From NCBI GenBank assembly GCA_017501495.1, contig JAFVWV010000176.1, forward strand, positions 1-34,889: a stretch of 34,889 nucleotides of DNA, read 5' to 3'. The DNA is from Bacteroidales bacterium (GTDB lineage Bacteria; Bacteroidota; Bacteroidia; Bacteroidales; P3). Shown here in pieces: positions 6,568 through 14,368 of the stretch. Within the stretch, counting starts at the first letter, position 1. Each line of letters opens with the position of its first letter. The position numbers and the translations under genes are program-made. Below the pieces are notes generated by a model, which worked only from the letters and a program-made list of their open reading frames with translations, did not search any database and was not told the DNA's origin.

Positions 6568-8481
6568 TTGATAAGCGTCAATAATCTGTCGGTGCAGTTC
6601 ACGGGCACCGACCTATTCAGCGGGGTGACGTTCAACGTCGGAGACCGCGACAGAATTGGACTTGTCGGCATGAATGGTGCCGGCAAGTCCACTCTTTTGA
6701 AGATACTCTGCGGTTGGCAGGAACCGGAGCACGGCACCATCGTCATGGCCGCCGGACAGACAGTGGGCTACCTGCCGCAAGAGATGGTGCCCGACGCTGT
6801 GGGCACTGTCATCGAAGAGGCTCTGACGGCTTTCAGCGCACTCGACGACCTGGAGCGCGAACAGGAACGCCTGATCACCGAGATAGCCGAACGTACCGAC
6901 TACGAGAGCGCCGAATACACACGACTGCTCGAACGCCACAACGAGGTGACCGAGCACCTGGCCCTGCTCGGCGGCGGACGCCGCCAGGAACAAGCCGAAA
7001 AGGTTCTGCTCGGACTCGGTTTCAAGCATTCCGACTTCGACAGGCCGGTGGCTGTGTTCAGCGGCGGCTGGCAGATGCGCGTCGAGCTCGCCAAACTCCT
7101 GCTCCGCCATCCCGACTTTCTGCTCCTCGACGAACCTACCAACCATCTCGACATAGTATCCATACAATGGCTCGAGAACTACCTTGCCTCTTATAGCGGC
7201 GCGGTGGTGCTCGTCAGCCATGACCGCACGTTCCTCGACAATATCACCAAGCGCACCATCGAGATTACGGCCGGCCGCATATACGACTATAAATGCCCCT
7301 ATTCGGAATACGTGGTGCAGATGCAGGAACGCCGCGCCAGCCAGATGGCCCAGCTGTCGGCCCAGCAGCGCCAGGTGGCCCAGATAGAGGCTTTCATCGA
7401 ACGTTTTCGCTACAAGGCCACCAAGGCCAAGCAGGTGCAGAGCCGCGTGAAGATGCTCGAACGCATGGAGGAGATAAAGGTCGACGAGGTCTCGACGGAG
7501 AGCATCCATTTCCAATTTCCCCCGGCACCGCACAGCGGCAAGATAGTGGTCGAGGCCAAAGGCCTGGGCAAGGCTTACGGCGACAACCAGGTGTTCGACG
7601 GGGTCGACTTTCTGCTCACCGCCGGACGGAAGGTGGCCTTCGTAGGCCGCAATGGCGAGGGCAAGTCGACCATGGCCAAGATTATCGTTGGCGACATCAA
7701 CGACTACACCGGCACGTTCAAGCTCGGCGCCGGTGTGGCGCTGGGCTACTATGCCCAGAACCAGGCGGCCATGCTCAACCTCGACAAGACGGTCTTCGAG
7801 ACCATCGACGACATAGCCCAGGGCGATATACGACCCAAGATACGCAACATCCTTGGCAGCTTCTTGTTCAACGACGACGATATCGACAAGAAGGTGAAGG
7901 TGCTCAGCGGTGGCGAGAAAGCCCGTCTGGCGTTGGCCAAGTTGTTGCTCACGCCGAGCAACCTGCTCATCCTTGACGAACCGACCAACCACCTCGACAT
8001 GAACAGCAAGGACATCCTGAAGAATGCCCTGCTGCAGTATACGGGTACGTTGATTGTGGTGAGCCACGACCGCGATTTCCTCAGCGGCTTGACAGACGAA
8101 CTCTATGAGTTCCGCGACGGCGCGGTGCACGAGTTCAAGGGCGACATAATGGAGTTTTTGGAAAATCAGAATAATCAGATTATTCAGAATAATCTGAATA
8201 GCCAGAGCAATCAGAGTAATCAGAAGGCCCCGTCGGCGGGCAAGGCTGCCTACGAGCAAAGCCGCGAGCGCGAACGCGAACGCCGAAAGCTGCAGAATGT
8301 GGTGAAACAGAAGGAACAGGAAATCGAAGCCCTCGAGGCGGAGATATCCAAGCGCGACACCATTCTGGCGAGCGGTGAGGCACAGTCACCTGACTTCTAT
8401 AAGGAATACCAATCGCTCAAGGACCAATTGGAACAGAAAATGGGCGAGTGGGAAGAGGCCGTCATAGCCGCGGAAGAATAG
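6568..8481 (+). CDS. ABC-F family ATPase (Uup/EttA-type), TTG start
   Basis: Soluble double-ATPase of the ABC-F family; known members act on the ribosome, as translation factors or antibiotic-protection proteins. The 637 residues hold two nucleotide-binding domains: Walker A GMNGAGKST (34-42) with FSGGWQMR and LLLDEPTNHLD, then Walker A GRNGEGKST (about 360) with LSGGEKARLALAKLL and LILDEPTNHLD. An inter-domain linker with heptad-like helices lies between (about 250-310), and a C-terminal coiled coil (about 565-637) resembles that of Uup. The start is TTG at 6568, just 3 bp after the tonB stop; MISVNNLSVQF is the expected family N terminus and no ATG fits. A nonamer repeat is translated at residues 534-551. 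Which subfamily, and any antibiotic role, cannot be settled from sequence alone. Confidence 0.92.
   Translation: MISVNNLSVQFTGTDLFSGVTFNVGDRDRIGLVGMNGAGKSTLLKILCGWQEPEHGTIVMAAGQTVGYLPQEMVPDAVGTVIEEALTAFSALDDLEREQERLITEIAERTDYESAEYTRLLERHNEVTEHLALLGGGRRQEQAEKVLLGLGFKHSDFDRPVAVFSGGWQMRVELAKLLLRHPDFLLLDEPTNHLDIVSIQWLENYLASYSGAVVLVSHDRTFLDNITKRTIEITAGRIYDYKCPYSEYVVQMQERRASQMAQLSAQQRQVAQIEAFIERFRYKATKAKQVQSRVKMLERMEEIKVDEVSTESIHFQFPPAPHSGKIVVEAKGLGKAYGDNQVFDGVDFLLTAGRKVAFVGRNGEGKSTMAKIIVGDINDYTGTFKLGAGVALGYYAQNQAAMLNLDKTVFETIDDIAQGDIRPKIRNILGSFLFNDDDIDKKVKVLSGGEKARLALAKLLLTPSNLLILDEPTNHLDMNSKDILKNALLQYTGTLIVVSHDRDFLSGLTDELYEFRDGAVHEFKGDIMEFLENQNNQIIQNNLNSQSNQSNQKAPSAGKAAYEQSRERERERRKLQNVVKQKEQEIEALEAEISKRDTILASGEAQSPDFYKEYQSLKDQLEQKMGEWEEAVIAAEE
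8167..8220 (+). repeat. Six 9-bp repeats inside the ABC-F gene
   Basis: Six units of consensus CAGAATAAT lie head to tail and in frame, coding for Gln-Asn-Asn type triplets (residues 534-551) between the second ATPase domain and the C-terminal coiled coil. Their A+T-rich composition contrasts with the G+C-rich gene. Because the unit is a multiple of three, copy number can change without breaking the frame. Confidence 0.9.
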
Positions 8482-8486
8482 AGGAA

Positions 8487-8526
8487 AACGAATGCGGGCA
8501 GCTCGACAGAGCTGCCCGCATTCGTT
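8487..8526. terminator. Bidirectional intrinsic terminator, perfect 18-bp stem
   Basis: AACGAATGCGGGCAGCTC (8487-8504), the tetraloop GACA and the perfect complement at 8509-8526 form a G+C-rich hairpin. It lies between the convergent ABC-F gene (stop 8481) and the flavoprotein gene (stop at 8530), with short T-rich flanks on both strands, so it probably ends both transcripts. Confidence 0.85.
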
Positions 8527-8529
8527 CGT

Positions 8530-9804
8530 TTATATTGCCTCGGCGGCGGTGTGGGCGGTGCTGAAGGCTATCTGGAGGTTGTAGCCGCCGGTGTCGGCAT
8601 CGAGGTCGAGCAGTTCGCCTACGATGTAGAGGCCTTTTACAAGGCGGGATTCCATGGTTTTGGGGTTCACTTCGGCCAGCGACACGCCACCCTGTGTCAC
8701 CACGGCCTCGTTGAAGTCGTGAGTGCCGGTGAGTGTGAACTCCACCCCCTTGAGCCAGCGACCGAGGCGGCGGCGCTCTTCGCCGGTGATTTGATGCAGG
8801 CGTTTGTAGTATTCGATATGCAGGTGCTTCAAGGCCATCGGAATCAGCTCGGCAGGCAACCAGAGGCGCAGGGCGTCGTTGAAGACGCGTGTGCCGTTTT
8901 GGTCGATGTCGGCCTGCAGGCGCCGATCCATCTGCTCGGGCGTGAGCCCGGGTTTGAGGTCGAGCCGCGCCGTGAGGGTCTGCTTTTCATGCAGCGGGCG
9001 CGTGGCCATGCGGCTGGCGCTAAGCACCAGCGGACCGGCGAGGCCGTCGTAGGTGAATGTCATTTCGCCCACGGCAGAATTGAAGATTGTGGATTGTGAG
9101 TCTGAGATGGAAAGCTGTACATTCTTCAGCACGAAGCCCACCATCTCTTCCGGTATCTTTTCTTCGCATCGCAGTGCAACGAGCGAGGGTACGGGTTCGA
9201 CGATGGTGTGGCCCAGGTCGGCTGCCATGCGCATGCCGGCGCCGGTGCTTCCGGTGGTGGGGTAGGAGAGGCCTCCGGTGGCCAGGATTACGCGGCGGCA
9301 TGGGATGCGCTCGCCGCGGTCGAGGACAACGCCGGTGGTTTGCCCGTCGAGGGTCTCGACAGCTTTTACGGTGGTGTTTTTGCGGATGGTGACGCCGGGA
9401 TTGCCTTCCAGCTCCTGGATGAGGGCCATAAAAATGTCGAGAGACTTGCCGCTGGCCGGGAACACGCGGCCGCCGCGCTCTTCAGTCAGAGCCACGCCGC
9501 GTTGCTCGAACCATTGCATAAGCTCCTGATTGAAGAAGCGTCCGTAGGCATTGCGTAGCCATACCCCGCCGCTCTGGCCGGGCTTCTTGGTGGTGCCGGC
9601 GGTGGATGAGCCTATGTGTGGCAGGGTGTCACGCAGGGGAGCCGTGTTGGTGAGGTTGCAGCGCCCTTTGCCGGTGATGCGCAGCTTGCGTCCGGCTTGG
9701 TCCATCTTCTCGAGCAGCAGCACGCGCAGACCGCGTTCGGCAGCGGTGCAGGCTGCCATCAGTCCGGCGGCGCCGCCGCCAACGACAATCACGTCATAAT
9801 CCAT
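8530..9804 (-). CDS. HI0933-family NAD(P)/FAD-dependent flavoprotein
   Basis: Predicted FAD-binding oxidoreductase of the HI0933/YhiN (BaiN-like) family, 424 residues; the reaction is unknown for most members. The start MDYDVIVVGGGAAGLMAA carries the GxGxxG dinucleotide-binding fold, followed by LLLEKMDQAGRKLRITGKGRCNLTN, a strong family signature. Later RVILATGGLSYPTTGSTG and the C-terminal GGVSLAEVNPKTMESRLVKGLYIVGELLDLDADTGGYNLQIA are also characteristic. The frame is open to 9981, but that would overlap uspA; the ATG at 9804 gives the conserved N terminus, 20 bp after the uspA stop, so the two genes form a likely operon. A small heptamer-like repeat is translated within the gene (9076-9096). 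Confidence 0.92.
   Translation of the reverse strand: MDYDVIVVGGGAAGLMAACTAAERGLRVLLLEKMDQAGRKLRITGKGRCNLTNTAPLRDTLPHIGSSTAGTTKKPGQSGGVWLRNAYGRFFNQELMQWFEQRGVALTEERGGRVFPASGKSLDIFMALIQELEGNPGVTIRKNTTVKAVETLDGQTTGVVLDRGERIPCRRVILATGGLSYPTTGSTGAGMRMAADLGHTIVEPVPSLVALRCEEKIPEEMVGFVLKNVQLSISDSQSTIFNSAVGEMTFTYDGLAGPLVLSASRMATRPLHEKQTLTARLDLKPGLTPEQMDRRLQADIDQNGTRVFNDALRLWLPAELIPMALKHLHIEYYKRLHQITGEERRRLGRWLKGVEFTLTGTHDFNEAVVTQGGVSLAEVNPKTMESRLVKGLYIVGELLDLDADTGGYNLQIAFSTAHTAAEAI
9076..9096. repeat. Short heptamer repeat inside the HI0933-type gene
   Basis: Three 7-bp units ending in ATTG (AGAATTG, AAGATTG, TGGATTG on the plus strand) occur side by side, with decayed units continuing to about 9110. 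They encode part of a Ser- and Asp-rich stretch (ISDSQSTIFNS on the minus strand) that reads like an insert in an otherwise conserved protein. Confidence 0.5.
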
Positions 9805-9824
9805 AAGCCTGGACGGGTCTTTGT

Positions 9825-10664
9825 TTAAACCTTGGCGGCCACGTTGATATAGTCGGTCGGATGGATGCAGAGCACCGGAATCTGCGAGCGGTGGACAATC
9901 TGCTGAGCGTTGGTGCCGAGGAAAAGCTGGCTCAGGAAGCGGTCCTGCTCGGTGTTTATCACAAGCATGTCGGCTTTGCATTCGTCGGCGTATTGCAGCA
10001 GCGTGTCGCAGTAGTTGCTGTACTTGCGTATTTCAAAGCTGTATTTGATCCCTTCGCGGTCGAGGTAGTCTATGGATTGCTGCACGTAGGTGCGCAGGGC
10101 GCTTTCTTCTTCCTTGAGGTCGAGCAGGCCGAGGATTTTGACTTCAGCGCCGAATATTTTGGCCATCGAGGCTGCGGGTGGCACTTTCTGGCGTGAGTTG
10201 GCGTTGACGCGGATGGGAACTACGATGGTGTTGAGTTGCTCGCGGAATTCGTAGCCTTGGCGCACAGTCAGCACCGGACACGGCGAGTCCTGTACGATGC
10301 GCACCGCTTGACTGCCCATCCAGTATTTCTCGAAGCCGGAGGCTCCGTTGGTGCCGATGACAATCATCGGAGCAAGTTCGCGTATGGCGGTGGTGGATAT
10401 GGCAACGGCCACCTTGCCGGTGGCTATGAACCAGCGTATCTCGCCGTATTTCATTAAAGGTTTAAATTCTTCGCAGAGGCTGCGCAGTTTGTCCTCAGCC
10501 AGGTGGGTCATGACCTCCATCTGGTCAGAGTCGATCAGTTTCTTCTCGCGGCGCACCCACATCAGGATAATGTCGCTCTGCAGGTGGTTGGCCACATCGA
10601 CGGCGTAGCGCAGGGCTACATAGGCTCCTTCCGAAAAATCGGTTCCTACTATTATCGGTTTCAT
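9825..10664 (-). CDS. Tandem universal stress protein (UspA family)
   Basis: Cytosolic stress protein with two Usp domains in one 279-residue chain (about 1-145 and 150-279). The first begins KPIIVGTDFSEGAYVALRYA and contains the ATP-binding pattern GTNGASGFEKYWMGSQAVRIV (G-2x-G-9x-G-S). The second is more diverged (LNTIVVPIRVNANSRQ, VINTEQDRFLSQLFLGTNAQQIV). The frame is open up to 10820, but the family start is the ATG at 10664. First gene of a two-gene minus-strand unit with the HI0933-type flavoprotein. A partner or substrate cannot be inferred. Confidence 0.92.
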   Translation of the reverse strand: MKPIIVGTDFSEGAYVALRYAVDVANHLQSDIILMWVRREKKLIDSDQMEVMTHLAEDKLRSLCEEFKPLMKYGEIRWFIATGKVAVAISTTAIRELAPMIVIGTNGASGFEKYWMGSQAVRIVQDSPCPVLTVRQGYEFREQLNTIVVPIRVNANSRQKVPPAASMAKIFGAEVKILGLLDLKEEESALRTYVQQSIDYLDREGIKYSFEIRKYSNYCDTLLQYADECKADMLVINTEQDRFLSQLFLGTNAQQIVHRSQIPVLCIHPTDYINVAAKV

Positions 10665-10861
10665 TCTCTTGGTTTTATGTCGATACTTTTTTTTATGAGA
10701 ACGTCGTTGTTCGCTTTTTATTGTATAGCAGGCTGTTTTTTTGTCGATTTTGTCATGCAAGGCTTCGCCCGCACCCCCTCCACCGTCGCCGCTGACGTTT
10801 CGTATCGGACGTGATGTCAAGCAGATGCATTCCGCTCATCGCCATGACAACAGCATGTCGT

Positions 10862-10927
10862 GCCTATGTCAACTCTATGCCTGTATAGGGATGATATAGG
10901 GATGGTATAGAGATGGTATAGAGTTGA
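10862..10927. repeat. 11-bp tandem repeats with an inverted left end (array C)
   Basis: Four adjoining 11-bp units start at 10884, 10895, 10906 and 10917, with consensus TATAGRGATGG. To their left CAACTCTATGCC (10870-10881) is the inverted counterpart of GGTATAGAGTTG (10915-10926), one mismatch apart, and a weaker inverted unit lies before it. The array sits between the divergent genes uspA and ruvB. The remainder of this spacer (10665-11074) shows no gene; only the ruvB -7 box can be named. Confidence 0.88.
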
Positions 10928-11074
10928 TGCGAATTCATGTGCTGTCAATCAGGGTGTTGCATGTTGCCGTGCCGGAGGGTGTGCTGTGCCGTTTTTTTCG
11001 TAGTCACGACCCCGTTGCAAGTTACGGCATCTGGCGTTTTTTTGTGTTTTTCTGTTCATATTGAAAAAAATGTG

Positions 11075-11082
11075 TATCTTTG
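11075..11082 (+). promoter_or_regulatory. Predicted ruvB -7 box, implying a leaderless mRNA
   Basis: TATCTTTG matches the -7 consensus exactly and ends only 4 bases before the ruvB ATG at 11087, so transcription should start at or within a few bases of the start codon. ATTG precedes the box by 11 bases; a weak -33 candidate (TCTG) lies 20 bases before it. Confidence 0.65.
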
Positions 11083-11086
11083 CACC

Positions 11087-12106
11087 ATGAACGATAACCT
11101 CGACAGTCGCAGTATCTCTGCGCAAGAGAAAGATATAGAGCGTGCGTTGCGCCCTTCCGGTTTCGACAGCTTTGCCGGCCAACGGCAGGTGGTGGAGAAC
11201 TTGAAGGTCTTCGTCCGCGCCGCCAAGGAGCGCGGCGAGCCGTTGGATCATGTACTCCTGTATGGCCCTCCGGGACTGGGTAAGACTACGCTGAGCAATA
11301 TTATAGCCAACGAGTTGGGTGTGAGTATCAAGACCACATCGGGCCCGGTGCTCGACAAGCCGGGCGACCTGGCTGGACTGCTCACCTCGCTGCAGCCTAA
11401 CGATGTACTCTTTATAGACGAGATACACCGCCTGTCACCGGTGGTCGAGGAGTATCTCTACAGTGCCATGGAGGACTTCCGCATTGACATCATGATAGAG
11501 AGTGGACCTGCGGCCCGTTCGGTGCAGCTGAACCTCAAGCCGTTCACCCTCATTGGCGCCACCACACGCAGCGGTATGCTTACCGCCCCGCTTCGAGCCC
11601 GATTCGGCATCAACTGCCGCCTCGAATACTACGATGCAGAGACCCTTACAAAGATTGTGAACCGCTCGGCTGCACTTTTGCAGGTCAAGATAACCAGCGA
11701 GAGCGCCATCGAGATAGCGCGTCGCTCACGTGGTACACCGCGAATAGCCAACAGACTACTGCGGCGGGTGCGCGACTTTGCACAGGTCAAGGGCGATGGC
11801 ACTATTACACTCGACATTGCCCGTTACGCCCTTCAAGCCCTCAATGTGGACCGCAACGGCTTGGATGATATGGATATCCGTATCTTGACCACTATTATCG
11901 ACAAGTTCAAGGGCGGGCCTGTGGGTGTCAATACGATAGCCACTGCTGTCGGCGAAGACGCCGGTACCGTGGAGGAGGTCTATGAGCCTTATCTCATACA
12001 GGAGGGCTACCTTATGCGCACTCCGCGCGGTCGCGAATGCACCATGCTCGCCTACCAACACCTCGGCAAAATAAAAACCAACGGCAATCAGCAGGAATTG
12101 TTCTGA
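11087..12106 (+). CDS. ruvB: Holliday junction branch migration helicase RuvB
   Basis: ATPase motor of the RuvAB complex, which drives branch migration of Holliday junctions in recombinational repair. The 339-residue length is normal. Visible are [18 protein letters not shown], Walker A GPPGLGKT (60-67), Walker [10 protein letters not shown] (108-116), sensor I region [21 protein letters not shown], and the winged-helix C-terminal domain ([38 protein letters not shown]). The frame is open to 10937, but the ATG at 11087 gives the conserved start and lies right behind the -7 box. A secreted-protein gene follows after 3 bp. ruvA is not nearby. Confidence 0.97.
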   Translation: MNDNLDSRSISAQEKDIERALRPSGFDSFAGQRQVVENLKVFVRAAKERGEPLDHVLLYGPPGLGKTTLSNIIANELGVSIKTTSGPVLDKPGDLAGLLTSLQPNDVLFIDEIHRLSPVVEEYLYSAMEDFRIDIMIESGPAARSVQLNLKPFTLIGATTRSGMLTAPLRARFGINCRLEYYDAETLTKIVNRSAALLQVKITSESAIEIARRSRGTPRIANRLLRRVRDFAQVKGDGTITLDIARYALQALNVDRNGLDDMDIRILTTIIDKFKGGPVGVNTIATAVGEDAGTVEEVYEPYLIQEGYLMRTPRGRECTMLAYQHLGKIKTNGNQQELF

Positions 12107-12109
12107 ACT

Positions 12110-13006
12110 ATGAAGAAGGCCGGACTGATACTGCTGTTTGTTGCAATGGTTCTGCCTGCCATGGGACAGTGGGCACTTATGGATTTGCCGTATTTCCCTA
12201 CGCATACTGCCAAGCCTATCAAAGTGATACGCGCTTATTCTATCGATACTTTGTCCGGTGCACGGATGCTGAAGCATACAGAGTACTATGACCGCCACGG
12301 ATACAGTGCTGACACCGCCTATCGCAATGTGTATGACGATCTGGGCCGCCTGGTTTTGCACGAGACTTATCAATGGGTCAGTTCCTCCGCCAACCCGATG
12401 CCGCGCCGCGAAATGATGTCACGATGCAGTTTCGAGTATGCCGCTGACGGTATTGTGCAGCATGTCAAGCGTGAGAGTTTCGGCAAGTATCATGAGGGCG
12501 TAAGCGAATACCGGCTCTATTCTCACAAGGTGCATCCCCGTTTCGGTCTTACGGAATGTGTCTATGTTATTGATTGGGGAAAGGAATATAGCGACACGCT
12601 TCGCTATTTGTGCGAATATGATTCCGTAGGGCGCATGCTGCATGAGTATTGCAACGACGAGGGAGATGGATACCGAGACAGGAAGCTCTTCTATGATGCT
12701 TTGGGCCGCATTGTCGCCAGCAGAACCTATTATTATGAATCGTGGGATACGCTCGACTATAACTATGATGCCAACGGAATCCTTGTTTCGCAGACAGGAA
12801 AGATGTACAATCTGGACATGGAGGCCGACGTGACCATCACCTTCCGTCCCGACGGCACTCGCAAGGAACGCCGTGAGCATTGGATAAACTATGATGACCC
12901 GATGGATATATCCGATGAATACTATCGCTATGATGAGCGCGATGTGCTTGTCTATGCGAAATCCCCTATGGGTATCATCGAATACGAAATAGAATACTGG
13001 GAATAA
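12110..13006 (+). CDS. Secreted protein with degenerate YD (RHS-like) repeats
   Basis: 298 residues with a clear signal peptide (about 1-19, MKKAGLILLFVAMVLPAMG) and no membrane helix in the mature part, so exported to the periplasm or cell surface. The pattern Y-D-x-x-G-R recurs: YDDLGRLVLHE, YDSVGRMLHE, YDALGRIVASR, and the weaker YDANGILVSQ and YDERDVLVYA. These are degenerate YD repeats of the RHS type, known to form beta-strand shells in large toxins, but here only a few copies and no toxin domain. It starts 3 bp after ruvB, so it is likely co-transcribed, although no functional link is evident. A T9SS sorting domain is not seen. Function unknown. Confidence 0.75.
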   Translation: MKKAGLILLFVAMVLPAMGQWALMDLPYFPTHTAKPIKVIRAYSIDTLSGARMLKHTEYYDRHGYSADTAYRNVYDDLGRLVLHETYQWVSSSANPMPRREMMSRCSFEYAADGIVQHVKRESFGKYHEGVSEYRLYSHKVHPRFGLTECVYVIDWGKEYSDTLRYLCEYDSVGRMLHEYCNDEGDGYRDRKLFYDALGRIVASRTYYYESWDTLDYNYDANGILVSQTGKMYNLDMEADVTITFRPDGTRKERREHWINYDDPMDISDEYYRYDERDVLVYAKSPMGIIEYEIEYWE

Positions 13007-13021
13007 ATAAAAAGATATAAT

Positions 13022-13279
13022 ATGCGAACACTTGTTAAGAATATCTAGGAATTAGTGGGAGTGGAGAGCACTCCGCAGCTGCGCAAGCAGGGCAAGGAGA
13101 TGGCGCAGATGGAGACCGTCAAGGACGCCTACCTCCTGGTGGAGGACGACAAGATCCGCGGCCTCAGCTACGAAGAGATTGCCAAGCGTGGCGGCGGCAT
13201 CCTCAACTCGGCCAAAGCCACCGCTGCGGCCTGCGGCCCAAGATCCACGCCAACGAGATGGCCATCTCGGGCGGCGTGC
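13022..13279 (+). pseudogene. Broken copy of hutI (imidazolonepropionase)
   Basis: Parallels the intact hutI at 17131 with three defects. Codon 9 is TAG where the intact gene has Lys (MRTLVKNI-stop-ELV against MLTLIENIKELV). A 162-bp in-frame deletion joins DDK to IRGLSYEEIAKRGG; in the intact gene both ends carry TGACAAAAT (17259-17267 and 17421-17429), so deletion between short repeats is likely. It removes the HxH metal site. A second deletion (equivalent to 17506-17872, 367 bp) shifts the frame before KIHANEMAISGGV. The remaining sequence differs from the intact copy largely at silent positions. The fragment ends at GGCGTGC, where a monooxygenase remnant begins. Confidence 0.88.
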
Positions 13280-13479
13280 TGACCCTATTCTCAATGTAGG
13301 ACAAGGCCAACCCCGCCAAAATATACATCCTTGAAATCTACGCCGACAGCACCGCCTACCAAAAGCACATCCAGACTGCACACTTCAAGCGCTACAAGGA
13401 AGGTACTGCCAAGATGGTGCATAGCCTGAAACTCATCGACCTAACCCCGTTGGTGCCGTTGAGAACAAAACAACAGTAA
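13276..13479 (+). pseudogene. 3' remnant of a putative antibiotic biosynthesis monooxygenase (ABM, YgiN-like)
   Basis: Reads GVLTLFSM-stop-DKANPAKIYILEIYADSTAYQKH, then QTAHFKRYKEGTAKMVHSLKL and a TAA at 13477. This is the C-terminal half of a small ferredoxin-like ABM-domain quinol monooxygenase: ILE.YAD..AY..H and HF..Y are the family pattern. The TAG at 13297-13299 probably replaces a CAG (Gln). The 5' half is missing and replaced by the hutI remnant; the two share the join GGCGTGC, which may be the deletion point. A product could only arise from the short stretch after the TAG, so I regard it as dead. Confidence 0.75.
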
Positions 13480-13656
13480 GTGACGGGAGTCTTCGCCGAC
13501 CGTTCTGCATCGTTGCAAAGAGGCTTCTGGCTTAGCCGCAACCACATCGTCAGGCTATAGTCCTCCGTCGCCATCATGTGCTGCCAAAGACTGTGAACGC
13601 CGCTGAAATAAAATCAAATGCAGTGCACAACACCAAGCTGCGCGGTGAAGCGCTAA
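13480..13656. other. Unassigned spacer after the pseudogenes
   Basis: No reading frame here resembles a protein I know and no repeat array is visible. It continues the decayed stretch that begins at 13022 and probably contains further eroded gene remnants. Confidence 0.4.
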
Positions 13657-13685
13657 TTGATGTTTCGTTTTTTTTCGTAAATTTG
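13657..13685 (+). promoter_or_regulatory. Predicted promoter of the first flavoprotein gene
   Basis: TTG at 13657-13659, an 18-base spacer, then TAAATTTG at 13678-13685, an exact -7 match. It starts the likely two-gene unit of flavoprotein plus radical SAM enzyme. Confidence 0.6.
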
Positions 13686-13743
13686 CATTTGGAAACATAA
13701 TGTTCCGCATTGCTTTAAATGATTGAACAATAAGACTAAAGAG

Positions 13744-14364
13744 ATGAACATACTCCTACTCAACGGCAGCCCCAACGCCAACGGCTGCACTTATACCGCC
13801 CTCGCCACAGTGGCCGGGGAGTTGGAAAAGAACAGTATTTCAACAGAAATCATCCATGTGGGCCACAAGGATATCCGTGGTTGTCTGGGTTGCGGCAAAT
13901 GCCAAGAGTTGGGCCATTGCGTGTTTGACGATCTGGTGAACGAGATTGCCCCCAAGTTGGAGGCCGCCGACGGTCTGGTGGTGGGCTCGCCGGTCTACTA
14001 TGCCGGTCCAAACGGTACGCTGACCAATCTGCTGGACCGCCTCTTTTTCAGCGCCGGCTACCCCCTGCGTATGAAGGTGGGCGCCGCAGTCTGTTCTGCC
14101 CGCCGCGCCGGCACCACGGCCACCCTCGACCGGTTGAACAAGTACTTCACCCTGGCCGAAATGCCTATCGTCAGCAGCCGCTACTGGAACATGGTACACG
14201 GCCACACGCCCGACGAGGTGCGCCGCGATGAAGAAGGACTTCAGATTATGCGCGTACTGGGGCGCAATATGGCCTTTCTTGTCCGCGCTATAGCCGCCGA
14301 GCGCGCCGCACATGGGCTGCCCGAAGAGGAACCGCAACGAATCAATACCAACTTTATCAGATAG
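13744..14364 (+). CDS. Iron-sulfur flavoprotein-like, NADPH-dependent FMN reductase family
   Basis: Flavodoxin-fold protein of 206 residues from the ATG at 13744 (a TTG further upstream adds only seven residues). The start MNILLLNGSPNANGCTYTAL is the FMN-phosphate loop. Cysteines 47, 50, 53 and 59 form CX2CX2CX5C (CLGCGKCQELGHC), the compact cluster that in archaeal iron-sulfur flavoprotein (Isf) binds a [4Fe-4S] centre. VVGSPVYYAGPNGTLTNLLDRLF is the second flavin-binding loop. Likely a cytosolic electron-transfer or detoxifying reductase. It has its own promoter, and a radical SAM gene begins 4 bp after its stop. It is only distantly similar to the second flavoprotein of this island. Confidence 0.85.
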   Translation: MNILLLNGSPNANGCTYTALATVAGELEKNSISTEIIHVGHKDIRGCLGCGKCQELGHCVFDDLVNEIAPKLEAADGLVVGSPVYYAGPNGTLTNLLDRLFFSAGYPLRMKVGAAVCSARRAGTTATLDRLNKYFTLAEMPIVSSRYWNMVHGHTPDEVRRDEEGLQIMRVLGRNMAFLVRAIAAERAAHGLPEEEPQRINTNFIR

Positions 14365-14368
14365 CAAG

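Noticed and set aside
9805..9981. Longer N terminus of the HI0933-type flavoprotein
   Set aside because: It would overlap the end of uspA, and the conserved FAD-binding start begins at the ATG at 9804.
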